Shown in pieces: positions 22,448-34,674 of a stretch of 64,000 bases of DNA. The notes below the pieces were generated by a model. It saw nothing but the letters and a program-made list of their open reading frames with translations, ran no database searches and had not been told where the DNA came from. The translations under genes and the position numbers were made by a program. Numbering within the stretch: position 1 is the stretch's first letter; each line of letters opens with the position of its first letter. Origin of the DNA: Oreohelix idahoensis (Eukaryota; Mollusca; Gastropoda; Stylommatophora; Oreohelicidae); NCBI GenBank assembly GCA_024509875.1, contig JAMPIV010012220.1, positions 62,001 to 126,000 of the forward strand. Direction: 5' to 3'.

Positions 22448-24756
22448 TGTAGTAAAATCTGTGAGAACAAACGCTAAATTCCAGGAAATTGTACTCCCAA
22501 TGCTAATATATAGAACCAGCCCGTGTGTGTCTGACTGGCTTCTTCCCATACGCCAGCAGCACGCTAAAATTGTATACCGAAGTAATGCCAAAACGATTTT
22601 CCGCAGTCTAACATTATACGCTTTGCTAGCGTTGGCTTTGAGACTAAATATTTTCTTGTAGAACGAAACTGCAACAAGAATTAACACATACTACCTATAC
22701 CTTGCAAGACCCCCTTTTTCTCGACACGCGTTCTGGACATATATTCACACGGTTGGACTTGGCAGACGATACACACACACACTTGTGATGTAGCGTAGTG
22801 TTCGTTCTACATACGGTAAATAGTTTAAAAAATAAAAGCAATGGTAAAAAAATTCACAAAGGTTAACGTGAGATCCCCCTTGTTTTTTGCTAAAATGCCT
22901 TTACGTTTGATATAAAAGCTTACTGTATTATTACCCGCCTTCTTCAATGAAACGTGTGCTGCATTTCTAAGAAAAACATTGAGAGACTGCGTAATGACCT
23001 AAATTAATCCTAACATTAATTATATTACGTTACCAAAACGAACGAACAGATGGACAAAAGGATGGCGAGAGGGGAGGGCTGAAAATCAGGAACGCATGCA
23101 ACACGCGACGCGCGATATACAAATGCTGGCATCACGCGTGTAAGTCTACAAGCACTAACTTTTTCAGACGGACAGTGATAAAATACACTACCCTTTCCCA
23201 GAGTTAGGTTTATAAATCATAACAGACTCTTATTAGAAAAGATAACAATAGATGGGTTTACGTTTGAACACATAACAGTACCCAGACAGCACATCTTCCA
23301 AACAGGAGGTAGAAGAAATTGCATATTTTGAACGCAGCCACGTAGCTCCTTTAAATTAGTATTTTTGGGTTCCTTAGGGCTTGCTGACAAATAATATGTA
23401 AAACGTTACGCAAATAGTCCAGGAATAATAAATTATACCCAAAATAAAATATTGGGGGTGCCTGACAGCATAAAATCATTTCTGCTCATAAGATTTTTTT
23501 TTAACGTGTTTGAAAAAAATTTACGTTACATAAATAGCCTACCATGTAAACTCCAAATTGATTGGAGCGCAACAAATGAAAGCCTAACCACGATTGGTCG
23601 GGCTATAAATACTATCTTGGTTGTTGGGGGGAGACGGGAAAAGATAACATTTTTTCAAACACTTGTCGAAACGTGGCTCATTGGCCAGTCTCGCTGATAT
23701 ACACACTTGGGAGCGTTAGTTCGAGACCACTTGTTTAAAAAAAGCTTGATAAAGCATCAGTGCGTTGAAGCCAGCTCATATTTGTGTAAAATAAAAGCCT
23801 GGAACATAAGCAGATAGGAATTTGTGCCAGTTTGTGCCAGAATTCATTGCTAATCAACGTATCTGTGTTATTCGTATGAATTGTGGGACAGTGGTCTTGA
23901 TGGTACTGAGCAGCATCTGGTCAGAGATTTGCTGAATCCAGTGTCGGACAGCATACTCCTTGGTCCTTTTAGCTATCAGTGAGGTGTCTCCAGAGCCCAG
24001 AAGAGAATTCGAGCAGAGGAGTCCTCTCCTGCCGCCATCACTCAAGATAAGCAGAGTTGGCCAGCTGAGCTCAACATTATGTCCCCTCATCTTGAAATAA
24101 CTTTATAAAAAATACCATTCAGAGGGGAATTTACTTGTCTTAAAATCAGGAACTGTGAACATCTCCAATAATAGTCCCTAAAGACAAACTATTGAAGTCA
24201 TGATGACCAATACCAACAGAGCTTGAACAAAACAAAACCAGTATTACCTCATTTTACTACTACACAACTGACACACATAGAACATTTGTACTAATATATG
24301 TCACTACAATATTCATATTAAATACATTCTGTACATAACTTGTAATTTAAATTGATTGTGATTCCTGGTTCCCTTGTAGTTGAATCAGGACACATATTCA
24401 TTCATGCTAGTAATGAATACATATTGTTATTTGAACCGTTACGAGTGACTTCTTTAAGCTATTCTCATAGAGTGTTATATGTATGTGAGTGTCACAGTGT
24501 TGTTAAGAGTAGTGGATTAAATTAAATTGTTTATCTGTCTGTTGTTGTGACTTACACTTCACCATACTCATACCCTAGACATATAACGTAGCATCACACT
24601 ATTCCAGAATAATTCTGACTGAGATATATAGATATGTGGTAGCAAGTAAGGTTATCTATAATACACTACTCTTAATAGATATAGATACCTTCACAGCTGA
24701 TCTCAGTCAGTACACTAAGTTCCCTATAAGTATTTATAACATCCCACTTCACCACA
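22448..24756 (+). repeat. 5' LTR of element B (2.31 kb), outer left end of the array
   Basis: It opens TGTAGTAAAATCTG after CATTC and ends TTCACCACA before a primer-binding-like site. From about 22,890 (GATATAAAAGCTTACTG) to the end it is almost identical to the B 3' LTR (from about 29,620). The first 390 bases do not match that LTR but match the segments after elements C and D (37,894 and 44,933). The pair is therefore mismatched at its U3 start. The 78-codon open frame on the minus strand (23,854-24,090) also occurs in the other copy but has no protein signature. Confidence 0.85.
23592..23611 (+). promoter_or_regulatory. Candidate LTR core promoter (inverted CCAAT box and TATA box)
   Basis: GATTGG (an inverted CCAAT box) at 23,592 is followed by CTATAAATA at 23,603. 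The same pair is present in the other B LTR near 30,304-30,322. An AATAAA lies about 180 bases downstream (23,790), consistent with a U3-R-U5 layout. Called from motifs only. Confidence 0.55.
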
Positions 24757-24760
24757 TATA

Positions 24761-24786
24761 TTGGGGTCTCGCTCTTGGGATTTTGA
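24761..24786 (+). promoter_or_regulatory. Primer-binding site of element B
   Basis: Four bases after the LTR end, TTGGGGTCTCGCTCTTGGGA then TTTTGA occupies the place of, and resembles, the A and C sites, again with a TGG start and a GCTC..GGGATTTTGA core. Confidence 0.6.
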
Positions 24787-24948
24787 ATCTTTCCCTATTA
24801 AAAATATTGGGGGTAATTCACTTCAGGGAATATAAGAATTAAAAGGTATCCTTGGGTGGAATTAAATAAGGTTGAGCTCACGGTGCCTGTGTTGTCCATT
24901 AGAGATTGAATTGTTGGTTAGACATTATATAAATTTACCTGATAGACA

Positions 24949-26223
24949 ATGGCGGACCTGGCCAAATTTCGATCTGCTGCGGTTCAGACTGCAAAAGAGT
25001 TAGGATTAGATGGGCAAGTTATGGTTGCCTATGTTACTACGGAATGTGACAAATTTATTGAACGCGAAGAAAGAAGGTTTGAAGCCGAAAGAAAGTTAGA
25101 GGCTGACAAGGAAATTAAGAGGTTGCAGATTGAGGCTGAGGCTAAGAAATTGGAGGCAGAAAGAGAAGACAAGAGATTAGCTGCAGAAAGAGAAGCCGAG
25201 GAAAGAAGACAGGCTGCAGAAAGAGAAGAGAAGAAATTAGCTGCAGAAAGAGAAGAGAGAAAATTAGCTGCAGAAAGGGAAGCAGAAGATAAAAGATTAC
25301 AAAGGGAACATGAGTTACGACTAAGGGAGTTTGAGTTTCAAGGCCATGCTCCTGAAAATGGTGCCAGTCCCTTTGCCTCTGATGCTACGGTTACTCAAGG
25401 AGCCTCAATCTCAGCTATGAACTTTCATTTAGATCATTTTGTTGAGAAAGACGATGATATTGAGAGCTATATAAATAGGTACGAACTATTAGCTACCACG
25501 TATGGGTTAGAGAGAGAAAGGTGGAGCTTAAAGTTATCTCAGGGACTTCGTGGGGCAGCTTATGAAGTTTTTGCAAAAATGAGCAGAGGTGATCAGGAAA
25601 ATTATGACATGCTAAAGCAGGCTCTTTTGTTAAGGTATGAAAAGAATGCAGAGTTTTACAGGAAAAAAATTTAGGAATGCTAAACTACTGTCAGGTGAAA
25701 CCTATCACCAGTTCTCTGCACGAATAGAGACATACTTGGAGAAATGGACTTCTCTGGGGAAAACCCAAGATCTTAAGGAAATGGTCCTTATAGAGCAACT
25801 AAGAGAGTCCATGGCTCCAGACCTGAGAAAGTTTCTCATGGAACAAGGTGCAGAGAGGCTGGGTGAGTTGCTAAATGTTGCTGAAAGGTATCAAGCAGCT
25901 CAAGCAGAGGTAACAGGTAATAAAAAGAAACAGGTGGATAACTTTAGGGCACCACAGAACTTTAATAAATTTGATCCTAGGGATCAAAATAAAGGTAAGC
26001 ACCAATTTGATAGGCCACGGTATGAAAATAAAAATAAAGTCCCACAATTCGATGAAAGGAAATATGATGAAAGAAAATCTTTCAACCAAGGAAAAAGGTG
26101 GTGTAAAAATTGTAAGATGAACAATCATGACACTGACCATTGTAGAAGGAAACCTCCTCATTTTGCTGCTATGACATCGGGGAAAAAGGAAAAGAAGGGC
26201 AAACCTGAAGAATTACAGGAACC
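24949..26223 (+). pseudogene. Element B gag (coiled coil, capsid, CCHC knuckle)
   Basis: The start MADLAKFRSAAVQ at 24,949 matches the C and D starts. Residues about 40-125 form a long Glu/Lys/Arg-rich coiled coil (repeats of LAAEREAE). A capsid-like region follows: DDDIESYINRYELLAT, then AAYEVFAKM, then FLMEQGAERLGELL. Near the end is a zinc knuckle, WCKNCKMNNHDTDHC (CX2CX4HX4C), for RNA binding. One added A in a run near 25,667 shifts the frame (C reads AGAAAGAAATTTAGG here), splitting gag into two overlapping frames. Otherwise it is open. Confidence 0.9.
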
Positions 26224-26238
26224 ATACCACCCCCCAGT

Positions 26239-29200
26239 GTGTGAAGATGTCATTTGTAATGGTGTCACTATAAGATGTTTATATGATACCGGTTTAGATT
26301 ACGATTCCGTTGTGAGTTCTCACCTGGTGCAGGCCGATCAATACACCACAGAAACAGTGGAGATTCAAACTGCAACCAAGGATGTAGCTACCATGACACT
26401 TCCCGTCGCCCGAATAAAAGTGAAAACGCGATATGTGGAAGGAATCATAAAAGCAGCAGTGATAAATGAGCCAATCTACCCTCTAATATTGGGGTGTAGA
26501 TATGTCTTCTTGGGGAATCCCAAGAGACCTGTGATATTGGCAACAGTGCAGACCAGATCACAGACAAAGAAGGAGGAGGATAATCCAATAAATACTCACC
26601 CAGATGAGATGAGGAAGGCACAGGCTGAGGACAAAACACTCAAGCCATGTTTCAAGAGTTGCCCAAATCTCATACACCTCCAGGCAAGGGAGAGTTTTAT
26701 ATGAAGAACAAATTGATATATAGGAAGGCTGGATCTGAATCCAATGGTCACGGACAGCTGGTCCTTCCCACTTCATATAGGACTAAAGTGTTGGAACTAG
26801 GGCATGCGATTCCCTTCAGTGGTCATATGGGAATCAGCGCAACAGGACAGCGAATAGCTTGTCACTATTTCTGGCCAGGAATAACTGAAGATATCAAACG
26901 ATATGTAAAATCCTGTCCAGAGTGCCAACGAGTAGCACCTAAACATTGGACTGCACCAGCAACTCTGGGGGAAATGCCCATAGTGGGAACACCCTTTGAG
27001 AGAGTTGCCGTGGATCTTGTGGGACCTCTCACCCGAACCAAGAGAAGGAACAGCTACATTCTGACTCTGGTGGACACTTGTTCTATGTGGGGAGAGGCAG
27101 TAGCCCTGTCATCGATTGATTCAAAACATGTGGCAGAGGCATAGTNACAATTTTCACAAGGTTAGGCTTTCCCAATCAAATCTTGACTGATAATGGCTCT
27201 CAGTTCAAGGGGAAACTAACTGAAGAAGTTTTCAGGATCTTCCAGGCCAAACACTTCCATTGTAGTGTGTATCATCCCCAAGGGAACGGCCAAGTGGAAA
27301 GATTTAACGGCACATTGATGTCGATCCTGAGAAAGTTGGCACACGAAAAACCAGATACATGGGACCAGTACCTGCACGCCGCCCTCTTTGCTTATCGGGA
27401 GGTACCCCATAGTTCAACCGGTATGGCCCCGGCAACATTATTGTTTGGAAGGCCAATAAAAGGTCCACTTGAAGCTTTGTTAAGAACGTGGACTGATGAA
27501 AAGGCAGAGGAAAACATTACATCTTCATACCAATATGTGAATGAGCTGACCACTCGGTTAAAAAACTGGCTGGAAACTTGCCAATGAAAATTTGAAACAA
27601 GCCAGGAAGAAACATGCTGCCTATTATAACAGGAAGGCAAAAGACAGAAATTTGGCTGTGGGAGAGAAAGTACTGCTTCTTTTGCCCGGGAGTCAGAATA
27701 AGTTACAAATTGGATGGCAGGGTCCATATACAGTTCTAGAGAAGGTGTCTAGAACAAATTATAAGATAGATAAGAAGGGGAAAGAAAAAAAATCTATCAT
27801 GTGAATCTCCTGAAGAAATATTTGGAAAGAGAACATCAGGAAGAGAGACACACTTGTTGACCTTGTCCATCGCCATGGAGATGAAAAAGGAACCACTTTC
27901 ATCATTTGAATATCCATTACACCCCTGTGAGACAGCAGCACAGGTGAAAATCAGTACACATTTAACGAAAACTCAGAAAGAGAGAGTGCAACAGGTTCTA
28001 AATAATCATGCAGAGGTGTTAACAGACCGACCAGGGCATACAAACCTATTGGAATATGATATGAAACTCATAGACTCCACACCTGTCTGTATGAAACCAT
28101 ATTCGATTCCGTTTGCTAAGGAAAAAGCTTTGAAGGAAGAGATAGACTATCTATTGAAGGAAGGAATTATTTCGCACAGTGAGTCTTCGTATAGTTCCGG
28201 TGTTGTACTCTTAAGGAAGCCCTCTGGAGAACATAGACTCTGTATAGATTACAGGAGACTGAATGCTATTACAGAAGGACAGGTGGATCCATTGCCGGAT
28301 ACAAATCAGCTGTTTGCCAGGACTAAATAAAGCTAAATATTTCTCAAAAGTGGATCTGAGTAAAGGATACTATCAGATTCCAGTAAAGCCTGAGGTTAGA
28401 CCATACCTAGCTTTTAGTACCTCAGAAGGACACTATGAGTTTAATAGATTGCCATTTGGATTGAAGAATGCGCCTAGTGTCTTCTCTAGAATGATGAGAA
28501 AATTATTGGATCCTCTGAATAATCCCTGTATAACAAATTTTATGGATGATATCCTTATAGCAACAGAAACATTTGAGGAACACATTGACTCTCTGAACAT
28601 GCTGTTTGATCGACTTAGGGAGGCAAATTTAACAGCCCGACCAACCAAATGTTGCGTTGGATGTAAAGAATTGGAATTTTTGGGACACACAGTTTATCAG
28701 GGAAACATGACCCCTGACCCAAAGAATTTAGAAAAACTACAGAAAGCCCCGAGACCACAAACCAAGAAGGACGTGAGATCCTTTGTCTCATTATGTGGTT
28801 TCTACCAGAAGTATATCAAAAACTTTAATTCCATATGTGCACCTTTAACGGAATTGACACGTAAAGGACTTCCAGATCGCATTACATGGACACCACAATG
28901 TGAAATGACTTACCAAGAATTGAAGGAAAAGCTCACAAGTAAACCCATTTTGAAATTACCTGACTTAAGTCAAGAATTCATAGTAAGGACGGATGCAAGT
29001 AATATTGGGCTAGGTGCAACTTTACTACAGAAATCAGATGCATTGGATGGGGAATTAAGCCCAGTGGCATATGCTAGCAGAAAGTTGAATAAAGCTGAAA
29101 TCAACTACTCAACTAGCGAAAAAGAATGTCTTGCAGTAATATGGGCAATAAAGAAATTCAATATTTATCTATATGGGAAGGCATTTAAGTTGCAAACTGA

Positions 29201-29381
29201 CCACAAACCTTTATCGTTTTTAGCACAGGCTAAGCATGAGAACTCTAGGTTACTCCGATGGTCTTTGCTTCTGGCTCCATATAATTTTAGCATTGAATAT
29301 ATATCTGGAAAAACCAATCTGGGAGCGGATTTTTTAAGCCGCCATCCGTGTGATGAGAATCACCGTAAACCCCAGAAATAA
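26239..29381 (+). pseudogene. Element B pol: protease-integrase-RT-RNase H, frameshifted
   Basis: The protease has CLYDTGLDYDSVV. Integrase follows: HAIPFSGHMG..HYFWPG..CPECQ zinc domain, VAVDLVGPL, LTDNGSQF and GQVERFNG, then IGWQGPYTVL. RT follows (RLCIDYRRLN, KVDLSKGYYQIP, TNFMDDILIA), then RNase H (IVRTDASNIGLGATLL, QTDHKPL) and GADFLSRHP. Defects are an indel near 26,660, an ambiguous base (n) at 27,146 beside a stop and frame change, and indels near 27,565, 27,785 and 28,320, most at short homopolymers. Gag-pol runs about 4.4 kb, a full-length coding region. Confidence 0.92.
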
Positions 29382-29437
29382 TAATAAATTTCTCTATGTG
29401 TATATAGAATAAAGGACTGACATATAATGTCTGTTTT

Positions 29438-29448
29438 AAGAGGGGAGG
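29438..29448 (+). promoter_or_regulatory. Polypurine tract of element B
   Basis: AAGAGGGGAGG sits directly before TGTCATG, the start of the following LTR, 57 bases after the pol stop. Confidence 0.7.
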
Positions 29449-31464
29449 TGTCATGAAATATTCTAATCCACATATATAAATTATTAGGTAAATATTAAGC
29501 CTAACAAATAAAATTAATAAAGAGAAGAGCAATGGTAAAATGACAGTGCTGTCACAAAGAATGTACTCGAAATCCCCCTTGTTTTCTGCTTCGTCTGCAA
29601 ATTGTAACGCTTTCACGTTGATATAAAAGCTTACTGTATTATTACCCGCCTTCTTCAATGAAACGTGTGCTGCATTTCTAAGAAAAACATTGAGAGACTG
29701 CGTAATGACCTAAATTAATCCTAACATTAATTATATTACGTTACCAAAACGAACGAACAGATGGACAAAAGGATGGCGAGAGGGGAGGGCTGAAAATCAG
29801 GAACGCATGCAACACGCGACGCGCGATATACAAATGCTGGCATCACGCGTGTAAGTCTACAAGCACTAACTTTTTCAGACGGACAGTGATAAAATACACT
29901 ACCCTTTCCCAGAGTTAGGTTTATAAATCATAACAGACTCTTATTAGAAAAGATAACAATAGATGGGTTTACGTTTGAAAACATAACAGTACCCAGACAG
30001 CACATCTTCCAAACAGGAGGTAGAAGAAATTGCATATTTTGAACGCAGCCACGTAGCTCCTTTAAATTAGTATTTTTGGGTTCCTTAGGGCTTGCTGACA
30101 AATAATATGTAAAACGTTACGCAAATAGTCCAGGAATTAATAAATTATACCCAAAATAAAATATTGGGGGTGCCTGACAGCATAAAATCATTTCTGCTCA
30201 TAAGATTTTTTTTTAACGTGTTTGAAAAAAATTTACGTTACAGAAATAGCCTACCATGTAAACTCCAAATTGATTGGAGCGCAACAAATGAAAGCCTAAC
30301 CACGATTGGTCGGGCTATAAATACTATCTTGGTTGTTGGGGGAGACGGGAAAAGATAACATTTTTTCAAACACTTGTCGAAACGTGGCTCATTGGCCAGT
30401 CTCGCTGATATACACACTTGGGAGCGTTAGTTCGAGACCACTTGTTTAAAAAAAGCTTGATAAAGCATCAGTGCGTTGAAGCCAGCTCATATTTGTGTAA
30501 AATAAAAGCCTGGAACATAAGCAGATAGGAATTTGTGCCAGTTTGTGCCAGAATTCATTGCTAATCAACGTATCTGTGTTATTCGTATGAATTGTGGGAC
30601 AGTGGTCTTGATGGTACTGAGCAGCATCTGGTCAGAGATTTGCTGAATCCAGTGTCGGACAGCATACTCCTTGGTCCTTTTAGCTATCAGTGAGGTGTCT
30701 CCAGAGCCCAGAAGAGAATTCGAGCAGAGGAGTCCTCTCCTGCCGCCATCACTCAAGATAAGCAGAGTTGGCCAGCTGAGCTCAACATTATGTCCCCTCA
30801 TCTTGAAATAACTTTATAAAAATACCATTCAGAGGGGAATTTACTTGTCTTAAAATCAGGAACTGTGAACATCTCCAATAATAGTCCCTAAAGACAAACT
30901 ATTGAAGTCATGATGACCAATACCAACAGAGCTTGAACAAAACAAAACCAGTATTACCTCATTTTACTACTACACAACTGACACACATAGAACATTTGTA
31001 CTAATATATGTCACTACAATATTCATATTAAATACATTCTGTACATAACTTGTAATTTAAATTGATTGTGATTCCTGGTTCCCTTGTAGTTGAATCAGGA
31101 CACATATTCATTCATGCTAGTAATGAATACATAGTTATTTGAACCGTTACGAGTGACTTCTTTAAGCTATTCTCATAGAGTGTTATATGTATGTGAGTGT
31201 CACAGTGTTGTTAAGAGTAGTGGATTAAATTAAATTGTTTATCTGTCTGTTGTTGTGACTTACACTTCACCATACTCATACCCTAGACATATAACGTAGC
31301 ATCACACTATTCCAGAATAATTCTGACTGAGATATATAGATATGTGGTAGCAAGTAAGGTTATCTATAATACACTACTCTTAATAGATATAGATACCTTC
31401 ACAGCTGATCTCAGTCAGTACACTAAGTTTCCTATAAGTATTTATAACATCCCACTTCACCACA
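29449..31464 (+). repeat. 3' LTR of element B (2.02 kb)
   Basis: It starts TGTCATGAAATATTC and ends TTCACCACA. From about 29,620 onward it is nearly identical to 22,890-24,756, differing by small indels and scattered substitutions. Its first 170 bases differ from the 5' copy. It ends directly against the next LTR with no host DNA between. The inverted CCAAT plus TATAAATA pair is repeated near 30,304-30,322. Confidence 0.85.
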
Positions 31465-33225
31465 GTCACGGTTCGTGTTTACATATTTGAATAGGAGAGG
31501 AAATGTTTTATTTGAAGCACTGTAGGGTGTAATAGATAACAGCAGGATTAATAAGTAGGTATGAGTATTTAAAACTATTAAGAAATAAAGAAGTTGGACA
31601 GAAGACAGATAGACAGATGGACTTGAAAATCTTTCTCAGTTTGCCCGTAGGTGGGGTTTAAGGGGAAGGAGTCCTTATTTTGAATATTTGAGATCAGTTT
31701 TATTTGAAAAGGAACGCTATACATTAAACAGTCTCTGATTGGCTGTAGTATAATAGACAAACGGTTGTATAAAACCAATTAGTATTGAGTATAGGGGGCC
31801 ACTAGATGAAAAATTTCTTACACTAAAGACGTTGTTGTTATAGACAAGGCAAGAGTACTGTCTTGGTTGCTAATTCTGCACAAGCAGCGATCTGGATTTG
31901 TTACCATATATCGCAATATTCAACTAATTGGTGTATAAAATTTCTTTGATTGCGGTAAGAATGGAAACCTTTATATTAACATTTATATTGTCAATTTTAT
32001 CATGTATGCATTATCGACTCTGTATGAACCTTAAAGGGGAAACATTTATCTGGAGGGAAGGCAACCTCAAACTCTGTGTTGTTTCACAGCGTTGTTAGAA
32101 ACTGTATTAACCTGGTATAGAAAAGCCAGACAGGCTTTCGGCCATATGGGGAGAAAAGAAAATTGAATATTTATGATGAAAAGAAAAAGTTGTGTTATGA
32201 CATAAGACCAGGAAGATCACTGGCCGTCTTCTTCAGCAAGTCACCGTGATTGTACATGACTTGATAGTATTAATGTAAAATGTTTCCTTTATCAAGGAAA
32301 ATGTCAAACAGTGGTTTGAAAGTTATTTATCCAGAAGGGGGTACCAACCAAATTGAGAACGTTAACTAATTGTTTAGTTACCATACTGATGTCTGATGAT
32401 ATTGCCATGTTAGAATAATGAAAGAGAGAGATTATTAGATGCTGAGTGGGACACATTTGTATTGTTCCAGAGTTTCATCTACGAGTGAAAGTGAGCCCAG
32501 GTGATCTAACACCTGTCCCTAAGTTCTGCAGTGAGGCCTAACTACTGAGTGCCTACACAGTGATTTACCTATAGAAGCAGAATCGTGTCTTGGCAGTGGA
32601 TGCTGGCGTTTTATACATACTTCAACCAGCCTGGTTCCAGAGACCTCAGATAAGACTTGTCTGGGAAATTGATATCACAAACAATCCACTCTCTCAGTTT
32701 TCACAAAAGATAGTGTATCAGACAGTGAGGAAAAAAAACGTTCAATAAACATGTACCCTTTTCTAGGAGCAAGAGATACTTGACATTTTCCCAGCTTGAG
32801 ACATATAAATAATTGACAGTTGTAAAATAATTGGTTGTAAATAATTTCATTATCATGTTGAGTTGATTATTCCTGTGTCAGAAGAATAAGTAGATATAGG
32901 AAAATAAATTGAAAAAAAATAAGTTACATTCAAAACTTTACCCAGTGACTTGTTTAATCATTGTTTATTAGTAATAGGTGTAGTTGTTGTCCTGTTCATA
33001 CACTTCATCACATTGCATATACCCTAGACACTTGCTAGACAACATACACACACCAATACACTTCAGTAGGGGAAGATATATAATCGGGTGAGGTCGTGGT
33101 GGAAGCAGACAGGTACCCTGTAAACTTATTTGTATTTAATAAACCTCAGGGACTTGCATAGCTGACCTCACACCAGATACCATTAATATAATATTTAAAC
33201 CAATAATAACAACTAATTCACTACA
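31465..33225 (+). repeat. LTR of element C, copy 1 (1.76 kb)
   Basis: GTCACGGTTCGTG at 31,465 starts one base short of TGTCACGG, which opens copies 2 (38,398) and 3 (45,396). All three end ATTCAC(T/C)ACA, and the copies differ at only scattered positions. Copies 2 and 3 share some variants against copy 1 (for example CTATTCACTAAACAG against CTATACATTAAACAG). If the LTR proper starts at TGTAGTAAAATC (37,894 and 44,933), this first copy lacks about 505 bases of U3. Confidence 0.85.
31737..31774 (+). promoter_or_regulatory. Candidate core promoter in the C-type LTR
   Basis: GATTGGCTGTAG (inverted CCAAT) and, 31 bases on, TATAAAA at 31,768. The pair is conserved in copy 2 (38,671 and 38,702) and copy 3 (near 45,669 and 45,700), and parallels the arrangement in the B LTR. 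Confidence 0.5.
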
Positions 33226-33229
33226 TTAA

Positions 33230-33250
33230 TTGGGACGCTCTTCCGGGATT
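33230..33250 (+). promoter_or_regulatory. Primer-binding site of element C
   Basis: Four bases after the LTR end, TTGGGACGCTCTTCCGGGAT matches much of the tRNA-Pro-type primer site (TGG start, GCTC.TCCGGGAT core). The same sequence follows copy 2 of the LTR near 40,163. Confidence 0.65.
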
Positions 33251-33420
33251 TAAAGGTTCTTAGTACCCTACATTAAGTGAGTCACTAGTCCCAGTATTTG
33301 TAAAATCTAATAGTAAAAATAATTTGAGAGTGGTTTGAGATATCATTGCCCTTTGTCTTGTGTTTAGAGTTGGTTAATTAGTTAAGGTAGTGGATAGTAT
33401 TTCATATTGTTAACTATAAA

Positions 33421-34674
33421 ATGGCGGATATGGCTAAATACAGATCTGCTGCTGTGCAGACTGCAAAGGAAATGAATTTAGATGGGCAAGCTCTGATTTA
33501 GTATGTGACATCAGAGTGTGATAAGTATATGGAAAGGGAAGATAAGAGATTAGCTGAGGAGAAGAGAATTATGTTAGAGGATGCTAGGGAGCTTAAGAAA
33601 TTAGAGGCTGATAGGGAGGCTGAGATCAAGAGGCTGCAGTTGGAGGAGAAGAAGCTTGAGGCTGAGGCCAGGAAAGAAGAAAAGAGGTTGGAGGCTGCCA
33701 AGGAGGAGAAGAGATTACAGATGGAGGCTGAGAAAGAAGAGAAACGGTTACAAAGGGAACATGAGTTGCGACTAAGGTAGATGGAGTTACAAGGCCATGC
33801 TCCTGATAATGGAAGTAGCTCATCCACCTCCGACTCTGCTGCAAGCCAGGTCGCCTCAACCTCAGCCATGGGGTTCCAGTTGGACCCATTTGTAGAAAAA
33901 GATGATGATATTGAGTCATTTTTATCTAGATTTGAAAGGTTAGCTACTATGTATGGACTAGAGAAAGAGAGATGGAGTATGAAGGTATCTCAGGGGCTTA
34001 GGGGAACCTCTTATGAGGTCTTCGCCAAACTGAGCAAGGATGATCAGGATGACTACGACATTCTTAAGCAAGCTCTTCTAGTTAGATATGAGAAAAATAG
34101 TGAATTTTACAGAAAGAAATTTAGGAATGCCAAACTGTTGACTGGAGAGACTTACCACCAGTTCTCTGCACGCCTGGAGACATACCTGGAGAAATGGACT
34201 GCTCTGGGGAAAACCCAAGATTTAAAGGAAATGATTATGACTGAGCAGTTAAGAGAGTCCATGGCTCCAGACCTGAGAAAATTTCTCATGGAACAGGGTG
34301 CTGAGAGGCTGGGGGAGATCTTAAATGGGGCTGAGAGATATCAGGCAGCCCAGTCTGAGATAGCAAGTTTAAAGAAGAAGCCTATAGACCATAATAAAGC
34401 TCCACAAAACCATAATCAACCTAAATTTGAGCACAGAGATAAATTTAACAAGGGTGAGACCTATTATGATAAAGCCAAGTTTGACCAACGAGATAGAAAC
34501 TCGCAATTCAATGATAAGAAAAATTTTCCTCAGGGAAATAAATGGTGTAAGTGGTGCAAGAAAAATAATCATGACACCACAATGTGTACTCGAAAACCTC
34601 CTAACTTTGCTGCAATGAAAACGGGAAGAAAGGGACAAAAGGTTAAACCTGTTGGACAGCAGGAACCTTACCAC
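33421..34674 (+). pseudogene. Element C gag with two in-frame stops
   Basis: The start is MADMAKYRSAAVQ. A Glu/Lys/Arg coiled coil spans residues about 35-120, then come a capsid-like region (DDDIESFLSRFERLAT, TSYEVFAKL, FLMEQGAERLGEIL) and the zinc knuckle WCKWCKKNNHDTTMC at about 34,543-34,590. TAG codons at 33,499-33,501 (Ala in B) and 33,778-33,780 (Glu in B) interrupt it, yet the single frame is kept throughout. Both stops are also in element D. Confidence 0.9.

Noticed and set aside
23854..24090. 78-codon minus-strand ORF repeated at 30,565-30,801
   Set aside because: Present twice only because both lie in nearly identical LTRs. No protein family signature.
33498..33869. Minus-strand Ser/Leu-rich ORFs opposite gag, repeated at 40,431-40,802
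   Set aside because: Shadow of the Glu/Lys/Arg coiled coil of gag read on the opposite strand.
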